From: Acidimicrobiaceae bacterium
Lineage (GTDB): Bacteria > Actinomycetota > Acidimicrobiia > Acidimicrobiales > RAAP-2
DNA length: 64,000 nt
NCBI GenBank assembly: GCA_003164275.1
Contig: PLSY01000392.1
Span: 1 to 64,000, forward strand
Reading direction: 5' to 3'
Below the pieces are notes generated by a model. It was not told the DNA's origin. It saw nothing but the letters and a program-made list of their open reading frames with translations, and ran no database searches. The position numbers were made by a program, and so were the translations under genes. This document shows positions 41,800-49,823 of the stretch, piece by piece. Position 1 is the stretch's first letter. Each line of letters opens with the position of its first letter.

Positions 41800-42732
41800 T
41801 CAGGCGGTGGCGGAGCGGAAGGCGGTAACCACCTCGTGGAAGTACTCACTGGCCGCCTCGTGCCCATCCGGGGGCACGAGCACGATACGGAAGTCGGTCA
41901 CCCCGGCCGCTGCCTGCCGGGCCACCGGCTCCATGGTCTTTTCGAGGTCCAGCTTGCCGGTGTCGTCCTTTGCCGCCCGCAGGTTGCCGACCACGCCGAG
42001 GTCGGAGGGATCGCGCCCGAACTCGGCCACCGACTTGCGCATGCGGGCGATCCCCTGTTCGATGTCGGCGGCATCGTCACCCCAGGGGATCCACCCTGAG
42101 CCGTAGGTGGCCAGCCGCTCCATCGATCTGGCGTTGATCGTTCCGCTGGTCCAGATGGGCACGCCGCCCGGCTGGACGGGCTTCGGCATCTGGTGGATGT
42201 TGGCGAAGGCCAGCTCGTCGCTCTGGTAGCTGGCCCGGTCGTTGCGCCACAGGGTCTGGCACACCTCGAGGGTGTGGTTGAGGAGGCGGCCGCGACCCTC
42301 GAAGGACAGGCCGGCGGCCTCGTACTCCTCACGCTGCCACCCCACCCCGACGCCGATGTCCAGCCTGCCGTTCGACAGCACGTCGATGGTGGCAGCCATC
42401 TTGGCCAGCACCACCGGCCGTCTGAGGGCGGCGATCAAGATGTTGGTGGCGAAGCGCATCTGGGTGGTGACCGCAGTCAGATGGGCGATGGTGGTGATCG
42501 GGTCGAGCCAGGCCCCGTCGGGTCCGGTCGGCTGCTTGCCGCCCTTCGCACCCCCGTTGGCCGGGTTGTCGTAGGCCTCGAGGTTCTCCCCGAAGACGAC
42601 GTGATCGGACATGACCAGGCGGTCGACGCCGCCGGCGTCGGCCGCCCGGGCGAAGTCAACCAGATAGGACCAGTCCTGGGCGCTCTCGGCCGTGAAGGTC
42701 TTCAGTCCTGTCGATAGCTGCGGGTTTGCCAT
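41800..42732 (-). CDS. LLM-class F420-dependent oxidoreductase
   Basis: A 310-residue luciferase-like protein. DRLVMSDHVVFGENL, then DVLSNGRLDIGVGVGWQREEY (the classic loop of F420 LLM enzymes) and VPIWTSGTINARSMERLATYGSGW support the family. Many such actinobacterial enzymes use F420H2 to reduce or oxidise side-chain carbonyls, although FMN use is possible. The start at 42732 has GAGGGAGATCC. The gene is last in a minus-strand set with the SDR (55 nt after) and SnoaL-like genes. A longer in-frame start at 42885 overlaps the SDR gene and does not look conserved. Confidence 0.9.
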   Translation of the reverse strand: MANPQLSTGLKTFTAESAQDWSYLVDFARAADAGGVDRLVMSDHVVFGENLEAYDNPANGGAKGGKQPTGPDGAWLDPITTIAHLTAVTTQMRFATNILIAALRRPVVLAKMAATIDVLSNGRLDIGVGVGWQREEYEAAGLSFEGRGRLLNHTLEVCQTLWRNDRASYQSDELAFANIHQMPKPVQPGGVPIWTSGTINARSMERLATYGSGWIPWGDDAADIEQGIARMRKSVAEFGRDPSDLGVVGNLRAAKDDTGKLDLEKTMEPVARQAAAGVTDFRIVLVPPDGHEAASEYFHEVVTAFRSATA

Positions 42733-42787
42733 GGATCTCCCTCGGGTGGTTGGAATGCGGTCTTTGCCATCGGCTCGTGTCTGTGGA

Positions 42788-43615
42788 TCACGACGCCGGA
42801 TAGGCCTCTTTCGACTGAGTCTGCCAGTCAGGCATGGGATAGAACTGGCTCTGGTCGGGGAAGGCCCGCAGCGTGTGCCCGCCATCCACGGTCAGCAGCT
42901 GCCCGGTCACCCAGGACGACTCGGGGCCGGCCATGTAGCGGATGGCCTGGGCGATGTCGTCGACCTCACCCGACCGGTGCAGGGCCTGGCCGGCCAAGAA
43001 CGCGTCGATCACGTCCTCTCGGGCGAACAGGCCGGCCGTCCCCGGAGTACGGGTCAGTCCGGGCTGCACCGAGTTGACCCTGATGCCGGCCTCGCCGAGC
43101 TCGTCGGCTGCCACCCGCACCAGCTGGTCGACGGCGGCCTTGCCGGCGCTGTAGGAGGCGAGGAACCGGGACGAGAAGACGGCGGCCGTCGACGACACGG
43201 CCACGAAAGATCCCCCGCCGGCTCTCACCATGGCCTGGCCGGCGTACTTGAGAAAGAGGAAGACCGGGCGAACATTCTGGTCGACCTCGTTGATGAACTG
43301 GTCGTCCCCGTAGAGCAAGACCGGACTGTAGGAGCCCCCTCCGGGAACGACCACGGCGATGTCCAGGCGGCCCTCGTCCGACGCCGCGTCGACGGCGGCC
43401 CGCACGTCGTCGGCACTGTTGGCGTCACAGACGGCGACGCTGACGGTCAGGCCCTCGCCCTCCAAGGCATCCTTGGCTTGGAGCAGCTTCTCCTCGGTGC
43501 GTCCGGCGATGGTCACCTCGGACCCGTCAGCGGCCAGCAACCGTGCCGTGCCGAGCCCGATCCCGCTCCCCCCGCCGACGACGATGGCCCGTTTCCCCTG
43601 TAGTGCGTCTGACAT
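42788..43615 (-). CDS. Short-chain dehydrogenase/reductase
   Basis: A 275-residue classical SDR. GGGSGIGLGTAR is the nucleotide-binding motif at residues 14-25 and YSAGKAAVDQL holds the catalytic Tyr and Lys; a Ser in VAVSSTAAVF completes the triad. It should oxidise or reduce a hydroxyl, perhaps a hydroxyacyl-CoA, as no dedicated 3-hydroxyacyl-CoA dehydrogenase is present locally. The start at 43615 has GAGGGGAA. The SnoaL-like gene lies 16 nt upstream, so the two are likely one transcript with the LLM gene. Confidence 0.92.
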   Translation of the reverse strand: MSDALQGKRAIVVGGGSGIGLGTARLLAADGSEVTIAGRTEEKLLQAKDALEGEGLTVSVAVCDANSADDVRAAVDAASDEGRLDIAVVVPGGGSYSPVLLYGDDQFINEVDQNVRPVFLFLKYAGQAMVRAGGGSFVAVSSTAAVFSSRFLASYSAGKAAVDQLVRVAADELGEAGIRVNSVQPGLTRTPGTAGLFAREDVIDAFLAGQALHRSGEVDDIAQAIRYMAGPESSWVTGQLLTVDGGHTLRAFPDQSQFYPMPDWQTQSKEAYPAS

Positions 43616-43631
43616 GGTGTTCCCCTCAGCT

Positions 43632-44096
43632 TCAGGATGTCTCGAGTGCGGCGTGGAGCTCGGTCCAGTCGACCTGGACCAGGCGATCGGCTATCAGCCA
43701 CTTCTGGCCGGGGTCGCGCCGGTAGCGGTCTTGGTACCGGATGAGCATGACGAAATCGAGGCCACCGTGGATCCCCGGGCTCAGGTGGCGAGCCGTGCAG
43801 TACACCTCGCCCTCGGCCTCGTCCCCGGTGACGTGCACGAGGTGGTTCCCGATGAAGTGGAAGGTCTTCTCGTAGCGAGAGATCACCGAAGGGACCACAC
43901 CGATCTCCTCGTGGCCGGTCCGGGTCGAGATGACCTCTTCGCCGTCCGGGCCCGGACGGAACACCCGGAGCGTCGCCTCGGCGTGGAAGGCACTGAGGAA
44001 CAGGTCGCGGTCACGTCGGTCGACGCCGGCGGCATAGCGGGCGGCCAGGGCCCCGATGGCCTGGATATCACCGGGCTGACTGTCACTACTGGCCAT
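43632..44096 (-). CDS. SnoaL-like (NTF2-fold) protein
   Basis: A 154-residue alpha+beta cone protein of the NTF2/SnoaL group. It opens IGALAARYAAGVDRRDRDLFL and has a beta-rich second half with FHFIGNHLVHVTGDEAEGEV. Members include polyketide cyclases, steroid isomerases and hydratases; catalytic residues here cannot be fixed. It resembles the 56428 gene in layout (both with FxGNHxVxV), so two related SnoaL-like proteins are in the window. A GGGGGAACC ribosome site supports the start. It is divergent from the IclR gene with a candidate operator between. Confidence 0.83.
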   Translation of the reverse strand: MASSDSQPGDIQAIGALAARYAAGVDRRDRDLFLSAFHAEATLRVFRPGPDGEEVISTRTGHEEIGVVPSVISRYEKTFHFIGNHLVHVTGDEAEGEVYCTARHLSPGIHGGLDFVMLIRYQDRYRRDPGQKWLIADRLVQVDWTELHAALETS

Positions 44097-44135
44097 GGTT
44101 CCCCCTGCACTCGGCGTCCGATTCCCGACCGCCTG

Positions 44136-44156
44136 CTAGTCTGTCTCGCATACTAG
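44136..44156. promoter_or_regulatory. Inverted repeat CTAGT...ACTAG between SnoaL and IclR genes
   Basis: CTAGT (44136-44140) and ACTAG (44152-44156) have 11 nt between. On the minus strand TCTAGTAT (44157-44150) gives a TAGTAT -10 for the SnoaL-like gene. It is a probable operator for the IclR protein or part of the shared CTAG-type site set. Confidence 0.45.
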
Positions 44157-44298
44157 ACACTCGTCATTCCTGCACGACAAGGTATACCACGCCAGGCCTG
44201 CGACCCGGGAGGCGTTCCCTGACCGGAGTGGGCCTCGGTCGCCCCTCGAGCTGTGCACGTGGGTGGGGACCCGGTCGATCGGGGTCGGCGTGCCTGTG

Positions 44299-45159
44299 AT
44301 GCCTGCTCCGTCGGTGACGAGGGCCGCCAGGCTCCTCGCCGAGCTGGCTGCCCACCCTGACGATGACGCCACCCTGTCGCAACTGGCCCGCCGGCTACAG
44401 ATCAACAAGACGTCCTGTCAGAGCCTCCTGCTCGCCCTCGTGGACGAGGGCCTCGTCATCCGGGGGAGCGACCGCAGGTACAGGCTCGGATCCGGTCTTA
44501 TCTCGTTGGGCGAGGCGGCCAAGGCCTCACTCCGGGTTCCCGAGTTGGTCGAGCCGGAGTTGCTCGGCCTCAGCGGTGAGTTCGGTGTGACTGCGTTGTC
44601 AGGAGTCCGGTCAGGTCACGATCTCGTCCTCATTGCCACCCATGAGGTGATGGACCCCTTGGGCCTGGGCATCCGTCTCGGACAACGCCTCCCCCTCCAG
44701 GCCCCGTTCGGCCCGGTCTATCTGGCCTGGGAGGCGCCCTCGGCCGTCGAGGCATGGATTGCCCGCTCGGACCCGCCGCTCGACCACGTCGAGCGGGACG
44801 AGGCCCACGAGGTCCTTCGACGCGTCCGCAGCCGCGGCTGCAGCATCACCGTGAGACGGCCGGACAGCCAGAGGGCGACAGCCGTCGAGCCGGGAGGGAA
44901 CAGCCGAGACCCGTCGGGTCCGTCGAAGTCCCGTCGGATCCACATGGAGTATCCGGGCCCGACGGAGGGAGTCCCGGGATGGAGCCTGCTCGGAGTCGGG
45001 GCTCCCGTCTTCGGACGAGCCGGCGAGATGGTCTGCTCGGTGGCGGTGACCGCCTTCCCCTTCCCTCTCGGTCCGGTCGAGATCGACCACGTGGCGGCGC
45101 GGGTCATGGCCTCAGCCTCCACCATCACCCGAACGCTCGGCGGCGGTCCCGTACCGTGA
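44299..45159 (+). CDS. IclR-family regulator
   Basis: A 286-residue IclR-type protein. The N-terminal winged helix is SVTRAARLLAELAAHPDD then LSQLARRLQINKTSCQSLLLALVDEGLV. The ligand-binding half carries RYRLGSGLISLGEAAKAS and LLGVGAPVFGRAGEMVCSVAVTAF. It probably regulates the divergent SnoaL-like/SDR/LLM genes, responding to a small aromatic or aliphatic acid as IclR proteins do. The ATG at 44299 is used because it starts just before the conserved helix; a GTG at 44263 is also possible. A short hairpin follows at 45272. Confidence 0.88.
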   Translation: MPAPSVTRAARLLAELAAHPDDDATLSQLARRLQINKTSCQSLLLALVDEGLVIRGSDRRYRLGSGLISLGEAAKASLRVPELVEPELLGLSGEFGVTALSGVRSGHDLVLIATHEVMDPLGLGIRLGQRLPLQAPFGPVYLAWEAPSAVEAWIARSDPPLDHVERDEAHEVLRRVRSRGCSITVRRPDSQRATAVEPGGNSRDPSGPSKSRRIHMEYPGPTEGVPGWSLLGVGAPVFGRAGEMVCSVAVTAFPFPLGPVEIDHVAARVMASASTITRTLGGGPVP

Positions 45160-45271
45160 CCACGTCCTCTGTCTCATCGGGCCGGACTCCGTCTCGACCG
45201 CCCTACAGGATGCACTGGTCATCGGCAGGGAGATCAACCCCTCCCTGCTAGCGGAGGCCGGTCGACACCGA

Positions 45272-45292
45272 GGACCCATTGAGGCTGGGTCC
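45272..45292. terminator. Hairpin downstream of the IclR gene
   Basis: GGACCCA (45272-45278) and TGGGTCC (45286-45292) form a 7-bp perfect stem with a 7-nt loop. There is no T tract after it, so this is a weak terminator candidate in the 239-nt region before the hydrolase. Confidence 0.35.
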
Positions 45293-45398
45293 GATTCCCG
45301 CGGTGACGACCCAGCCGCAGCCCATGCATCGGCCGTGCGAGCGAGGCAGTATGGGGTGGGGCTGCGTTCCGCCCCTTCCGAAACTAGAAGGAGGCACC

Positions 45399-46328
45399 GT
45401 GCTTCAAGTCGCTCCGGAGATCGCCCCGTTGGTCTCGACGTTCCCCATCCAGGACCTGGACCCCGAGTCCCTCGCTGCCATCCGCCAGGGAATGGGTGCC
45501 ATTCCCGTTGACCTCTCCGACGCCGTGAAGCGTGAGGACATCGTCGTTCCGGGCAGCCCGGACGTGGTCATCCGGGTCCACCGCCCCGTTGGAGTCGAAG
45601 GCCCGCTCCCCTGCTACTACGCCATCCACGGAGGCGGCTACGTCATGGGCAGCAATGCCATGGACGACGCCCGCTTCGATGCCTGGTGCCCGAAGTTCCA
45701 ATGCGTCGGAGTCTCCGTCGAGTACCGGCTGGCCCCCGAGACTCCCTATCCCGGTCCCCTCGACGACTGCTATCTCGGGCTCAAGTGGGTCTACGAGCAC
45801 CACGAGGAGATCGGCGTCCTTCCCGATCACATCGGTATCGGAGGGGTCAGCGCAGGAGGGGGCTTGGCTGCCGCTCTCGCCCTCCTGGCCCGGGACCGGG
45901 GCGAGGTGCCGCTGCGCTTCCAACTCCTCGACTGCCCCATGCTCGACGACCGCCAGACCACCCCTTCCAGCCAGCTCGACGGGCTGCACGTGTGGAGTCG
46001 TCACTCGAACACCTTCGGCTGGCAGGCCTATCTCGGCGACCTCTACGGGGCCGACCACGTTCCCGCCTACGCAGCCGCGGCCCGGGCCACCGACCTCACG
46101 GGGTTGCCGCCGGCCTACGTGTGTGTCGGGGGTGTCGACGGGTTCCGGGACGAGGACATCGACTACGCCACCCGGCTCAACCAGGCCGGGGTGCCGTGTG
46201 ACCTCCACGTCTTCTCCGGCGCTCCCCATGGCGTGATGATGTTCACCGAGTCGTCAGTGGCCAAGCGCTATGCCGAGAGCTCGCTGGCCTGGGTGGGTGA
46301 GCAGCTCCGAGCAGGTTCCGTCGACTGA
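45399..46328 (+). CDS. HSL-family alpha/beta hydrolase
   Basis: A 309-residue hormone-sensitive-lipase-type esterase. HGGGYVMG (oxyanion motif) is followed by SVEYRLAPETPYPGPLDD, GGVSAGGGLAAALA with the nucleophilic Ser, and the Asp and His of the triad near VDGFRDEDIDYA and GAPHGVMMF. It should hydrolyse short-chain esters or lactones, consistent with the product of a Baeyer-Villiger step nearby. GTG at 45399 is chosen for the strong AGAAGGAGG just upstream. The 9-mer AAACTAGAA (45381-45389) overlaps the ribosome site and matches the site before the second TetR gene. No signal peptide is visible. Confidence 0.9.
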   Translation: MLQVAPEIAPLVSTFPIQDLDPESLAAIRQGMGAIPVDLSDAVKREDIVVPGSPDVVIRVHRPVGVEGPLPCYYAIHGGGYVMGSNAMDDARFDAWCPKFQCVGVSVEYRLAPETPYPGPLDDCYLGLKWVYEHHEEIGVLPDHIGIGGVSAGGGLAAALALLARDRGEVPLRFQLLDCPMLDDRQTTPSSQLDGLHVWSRHSNTFGWQAYLGDLYGADHVPAYAAAARATDLTGLPPAYVCVGGVDGFRDEDIDYATRLNQAGVPCDLHVFSGAPHGVMMFTESSVAKRYAESSLAWVGEQLRAGSVD

Positions 46329-46336
46329 GCGCCTGC

Positions 46337-46504
46337 TCAGCTCCCCCCTGGCCGGAGCCGCTCGACGTTGCCCATTCCTTCCCGGGGGGGGACGGCGACG
46401 AGCTCGAGGACCTCGCTGTCCTCCTTGCGGCTCAGAGTGTGGCCCCTCGGGAAGCGATGGACCTCGTTCGCTGGCTGTGGGGCGGCCCGCTCGGGGCGGA
46501 GCTC
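46337..46504 (-). pseudogene. Possible gene-end remnant behind the PPOX gene
   Basis: In the same frame as the PPOX gene and directly after its TAG, the sequence reads on for 55 codons to TGA at 46337-46339. The peptide (HTLSRKEDSEVLELVAVPP then REGMGNVERLRPGGS) is charged and regular, with GC-rich third bases like the real genes, and looks like the C-terminal end of a cupin-like protein. No start of its own exists. It may be the tail of a lost gene or a region formerly fused. Confidence 0.45.
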
Positions 46505-47002
46505 CTAGAGGAACTGCGCCGTCGAGCCGGCGACCGGCATTTCGCCCATGCCCAGCTTGCGGTGGTCCCACGAACGGGTCCGCTCGACATCGATCCTCAC
46601 GGCGACCCGCTTGTGGAGCATGACCTCCACCATTGGCTTCAGCTCCTCGGTGTACTCACCCATGTAGCGCTCGAAGATACTGACACCGACCTTCCAGAGG
46701 GCGTCAGCGTCGTCCACGACCACGCCCCGGCCTTCAAAGGAGACTCCGCGCAGCGTCCCGTAGGTGAGACCGTCGTCGGCGAGAAACGTCACCCGGTCGT
46801 CGCGTCGCAGATTGGCCACCTTCTGCGACTTCGCCTTCGTCTCGATCCAGATCTGGCCGTCGATGACGGCGTACCACATGGCCACCAAGTGGGGGACTCC
46901 GCTCGGGCCGATGGAGGCGAGCGTCCCGGTACGGTTCTGGACGAGGAACTCGGCGATTTCCTCATCGGTCAGGGCGATCGATGCTCGTTGATTCTCACTC
47001 AT
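46505..47002 (-). CDS. PPOX-class (F420-type) oxidoreductase
   Basis: A 165-residue split-barrel flavin/F420-binding protein. It opens LTDEEIAEFLVQNRTGTLASI and has GVPHLVAMWYAVIDGQIWIET and KVANLRRDDRVTFLADDG, all typical of the pyridoxamine-phosphate-oxidase-like class that uses F420 in actinobacteria. The ending MGEMPVAGSTAQFL is a normal end for this subfamily. The dimer acts in the cytoplasm as a small reductase. AGAAGGAATGG is the ribosome site. It is oriented against the HSL gene, and the frame past its stop carries a remnant (46337-46504). Confidence 0.87.
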   Translation of the reverse strand: MSENQRASIALTDEEIAEFLVQNRTGTLASIGPSGVPHLVAMWYAVIDGQIWIETKAKSQKVANLRRDDRVTFLADDGLTYGTLRGVSFEGRGVVVDDADALWKVGVSIFERYMGEYTEELKPMVEVMLHKRVAVRIDVERTRSWDHRKLGMGEMPVAGSTAQFL

Positions 47003-47086
47003 GGTCCATTCCTTCTGTTGTCGTATTCGTCGGTGTGTACGTCAAGGCTGTCTCATGACCCGGATGCGCCGGCCAGGCCGCACAGA

Positions 47087-47836
47087 TCAGTGGCCAGTCC
47101 AGTTGGCCGGTCGCTTCTCGAAGAAGGCGCTGATGCCCTCCCTCACGTCAACGCTGGCCACTAGGCGGCCGTGGGCAGCGTCCGACCGGGACCACATCTG
47201 CGTCTCGTCCCCGTTTGCCTCGGCGTTGATCAGTCCCAGCGCCTCCCGGACGGCCAGAGGTGCATTGCCGCAGACCCGGTCGGCCAACGTGAGCGCGCCG
47301 GCGAGGGCCTCACCGGGAGCGGTGACCAGATTGACGAACCCGAGTCGTTCGGCCCGCTCGGCGCTGAGGTTCTGCGCGGTGAGCAGCATCTCCCGAGCCA
47401 CGTTCAAGGGGAGGGCGCGTGCCACCCTGAAGGCGCCCCCGAAGTCGGGCATCAGCCCCCGTCTGACCTCGGGGAGCCCGAACTCGGCCTCGGCGGAGGC
47501 CACCACCAGGTCGCAGCACAGCACCAGCTCCATCCCGCCGCCCAGCGCATAGCCTTCGACGGCGGCGATCAGCGGCTTCGACCGCTGCCGCGTGATGAGA
47601 CCCACCAGTCCGCCGCGCTCGGTGGGCTCCCCGGGGCCGCCGGCCAAGTCGGCACCGGCGGAGAAGACCCTCTCTCCTCCGGTGAGCACACCACACCAAA
47701 GCTCGGGGTCATCCTCCAACTCGTTCATGGCCGCGTCGATCCCTGCGGTGATGTCCGCGTTCAGGGCGTTCCGCTTGGCCTCCCGGTCCATGGTGACGAC
47801 CAGGGTCCGACCGTGGCGGCTGGTCGAGACGGTCAA
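47087..47836 (-). CDS. Enoyl-CoA hydratase/isomerase family protein
   Basis: A 249-residue crotonase. It has FSAGADLAGGPGEP, then GYALGGGMELVLCCDLVVAS with the first catalytic Glu and FGLPEVRRGLMPDFGG with the second, so it should be a real hydratase or an active family member. The start is TTG at 47836, because family N termini (VSTSRHGRTLVVTMDREAKRNAL) begin there; AAAGG lies 10 nt before. The gene follows the second KstR-like TetR by 76 nt on the same strand and may be co-transcribed with it. A longer frame upstream runs through the TetR gene and is false. Confidence 0.87.
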   Translation of the reverse strand: MTVSTSRHGRTLVVTMDREAKRNALNADITAGIDAAMNELEDDPELWCGVLTGGERVFSAGADLAGGPGEPTERGGLVGLITRQRSKPLIAAVEGYALGGGMELVLCCDLVVASAEAEFGLPEVRRGLMPDFGGAFRVARALPLNVAREMLLTAQNLSAERAERLGFVNLVTAPGEALAGALTLADRVCGNAPLAVREALGLINAEANGDETQMWSRSDAAHGRLVASVDVREGISAFFEKRPANWTGH

Positions 47837-47912
47837 GGCCTCGTGGCCTTTGATCGACGACGCCCTCTGGCGCCAGCACGCAGCTCGCCCTCGTTCAGCT
47901 CTCTCATTGTCC

Positions 47913-48578
47913 TCATCTCGATGTCGCTGTCTGTGTTTCTGTCGATGTCTGGGTCGGGCCGTCCGGTGGAACGAGTAGCAGCTCGACTGCGTCCTCCAGC
48001 ATCCGGTAGACGTCGGAGATGAGCAGACGGCCCCCCGACCAGGCCCGCAGACCGGAGTCGAGGACAGCTTCCACCACCCGAACGATACGGGCGGCGATGG
48101 CCGGTTCCATCCCTTCGAGCACTCCGAGAAAGACCTCGGAGGTGGCCTCGTCGATCCGGTTGAGGACTGCCGCCGCTCCGGGATCGTCCGAGGCGGCCAG
48201 CCGGGTGACCAACTTGCCGATCTGCGGTCGCTTCTCGAACGCCCCCAAGGTTCGTCGGAGGGCGTCCAACAGGCGATCGGCCGGCGACTCCCCGACCAGC
48301 GGACTTCGGGTGATTGAGGATCGGAGGGTCGCTGCCCGCTGGACGAGCACTTCGGCGAACAGGTGCTCTTTGGAGGCGAAGTAGTGGTAGACGGTCCCGA
48401 GCGCCACTGACGACTCCTCGGCCACCTCGCGCATGTGAATACGTTCGTAGTCGCGCCGGTCGAGGAGGGCCAAGGCGGCATCCACGATCCGCTGTCGACG
48501 GGCCGCTTGGTTGGCGCTCAGACAGGTCGCCTGACCGTCCCCGCACGCAGGGGAGGCGACATTCACCCCCGTCGCCAT
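47913..48578 (-). CDS. TetR-family regulator, KstR-like
   Basis: A 221-residue regulator closely related to that at 21243-21911: HTH MREVAEESSVALGTVYHYFASKEHLFAEVL, then the shared segments KRPQIGKLVTRLAASDDPGA and VVEAVLDSGLRAWSGGRLLISDVYRML. Such proteins react to CoA esters of the pathway substrate. The upstream region carries ACTAGAATCTAATATTAGT (48696-48714), similar to the sites near the first paralogue, so the two may bind overlapping site sets. The first residues (ATGVNVASPACGDGQ) are weakly supported and a GTG four codons later is possible. It likely controls the crotonase that follows and the divergent FMN gene. Confidence 0.9.
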   Translation of the reverse strand: MATGVNVASPACGDGQATCLSANQAARRQRIVDAALALLDRRDYERIHMREVAEESSVALGTVYHYFASKEHLFAEVLVQRAATLRSSITRSPLVGESPADRLLDALRRTLGAFEKRPQIGKLVTRLAASDDPGAAAVLNRIDEATSEVFLGVLEGMEPAIAARIVRVVEAVLDSGLRAWSGGRLLISDVYRMLEDAVELLLVPPDGPTQTSTETQTATSR

Positions 48579-48900
48579 CGGCCCGTTGGTCGGTCCATGG
48601 GCAAACGAGCTCCCGGGGCGACGGTCCTGCCGACTGCGCCGTGCATGGCTGTGCGGTTCACGACGACCCTTCCCCTGTCCGGTGGTAGAACTAAAACTAG
48701 AATCTAATATTAGTGGACGACCGGCCGAGTCGCACGACGGCTGGACAGAAATGGAGCGCCCACCGTGTCACCAGCGACTGCCTCCCCACGATGACGTCCG
48801 GCGAGCCCCCGGATCGAGGGCCATCCTTCACCAGGACCGAGGAGACCACCGAGTTGTCATCCCGGCGCGAACCCACCGGCGCGCTCGGTGCCGGTGTCTG
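48579..48900. other. Divergent intergenic region, 322 nt
   Basis: Between the TetR gene (minus) and the FMN oxidoreductase (plus). It contains the inverted repeat at 48696-48714. Upstream of the ATG at 48901 the plus-strand frame continues through protein-like but unsupported codons, so the start is uncertain. No RNA gene is seen. Confidence 0.45.
48696..48714. promoter_or_regulatory. Imperfect inverted repeat, candidate TetR operator
   Basis: ACTAGAATCTAATATTAGT pairs as ACTAxxATxxxATxxTAGT. It overlaps AAACTAGAA (48694-48702), which read on the minus strand is TTCTAGTTT, one base from TTCTAGTAT at 22006-21998 and 22101-22109. It lies 118 nt before the KstR-like gene start. Confidence 0.5.
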
Positions 48901-49764
48901 ATGGCGATCGCTCCCCTCGAATTCAGCCGGCTCACCCTCCCGGTGATTGCCGCCCCCATGACGTCGGTGTCCACCCCCGAGCTGGTCGGCGCAGCCTGCG
49001 CCGCCGGGGTGGTCGGAGCGTTCCCGACGTCCAACCCGAGGTCGGCGTCCGAACTGGATGAGTGGCTGGAGCGCATCGCAGCCGAGACCGCGTCCCGCTC
49101 GACCTCAGTCCGACCAGGCCCGGTGGCCGCCAATCTGATCGTCCACCGGAGCAACCAGAGGCTCGCTGACGACCTGGCATGCATCGGTGCCCACGGGGTG
49201 GACATCGCCATCACCAGTGTCGGCAACCCCCTGCCCGTCTTGGCTGACCTCCATGCGGCCGGTTGCCGCGTGCTGGCCGATGTGGCTTCGTTGGCCCATG
49301 CGGAAAAGGCGCTGGCCGGCGGCGTCGACGGCCTTGTCCTACTGAGCGCCGGAGCCGGGGGGAACACCGGCTGGGCCAACCCCTTCGCCTTCGCCCGAGC
49401 TGTCCGGCGCTTCTACGATGGTCCGCTCGTACTGGCCGGGGGCATCAGCGACGGGACGTCGTTGTGGTCGGCTATCACCCTCGGCTACGACCTCGGCTAC
49501 ATGGGCACCAAGTTCATCGCCACACCCGAGAGCGGCGCTTCACCCGAGTGGAAGTCGGCCGTCGTCGAGTCCTCGCTCGACGACATCGACCTCGGGGTGT
49601 CCCCGTTCGGCATCTCGGCCAGCCTTCTGGCGTCGGTGGGCAGCGCCGGCCACACCGTGTCCGGGGTCACGGCCGAAGTCCCGGCCAAAGACGTCATCGA
49701 GGCGACCGCCGCAGAATGGCACGAAGCTCGCGCCACTACCCTTGCCAACCTCCTGGGGAGGTGA
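48901..49764 (+). CDS. FMN-dependent oxidoreductase of the nitronate-monooxygenase fold
   Basis: A 287-residue TIM-barrel FMN protein. It opens LPVIAAPMTSVSTPEL, has VDGLVLLSAGAGGNTGWANPF, and then LAGGISDGTSLWSAITLGYDLGYMGTKFIATPES, the last close to the phosphate-binding region. Canonical nitronate monooxygenases have GGHxG with a catalytic His; here GGNTG has Asn, so it belongs to an actinobacterial branch of uncertain reaction, possibly an enoyl or nitro reductase. The ATG at 48901 has no clear ribosome site. It is divergent from the second KstR-like gene and precedes the convergent SDR at 49824. Confidence 0.85.
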   Translation: MAIAPLEFSRLTLPVIAAPMTSVSTPELVGAACAAGVVGAFPTSNPRSASELDEWLERIAAETASRSTSVRPGPVAANLIVHRSNQRLADDLACIGAHGVDIAITSVGNPLPVLADLHAAGCRVLADVASLAHAEKALAGGVDGLVLLSAGAGGNTGWANPFAFARAVRRFYDGPLVLAGGISDGTSLWSAITLGYDLGYMGTKFIATPESGASPEWKSAVVESSLDDIDLGVSPFGISASLLASVGSAGHTVSGVTAEVPAKDVIEATAAEWHEARATTLANLLGR

Positions 49765-49823
49765 GGCCCCCCTCGTAGAGTAAGTGCGGGATCGGCCAGA
49801 GTCCGAAAGGAACCGGGTGATCT

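Noticed and set aside
45281..45300. A T-arm-like string, GGGTCCGATTCCC, suggesting a tRNA end
   Set aside because: No matching acceptor stem or anticodon arm lies upstream, and the loop differs from the usual TTCGANT form.
47833..48546. A second minus-strand frame overlapping the KstR-like gene
   Set aside because: It is out of frame with a clear TetR protein and has no recognisable domain.
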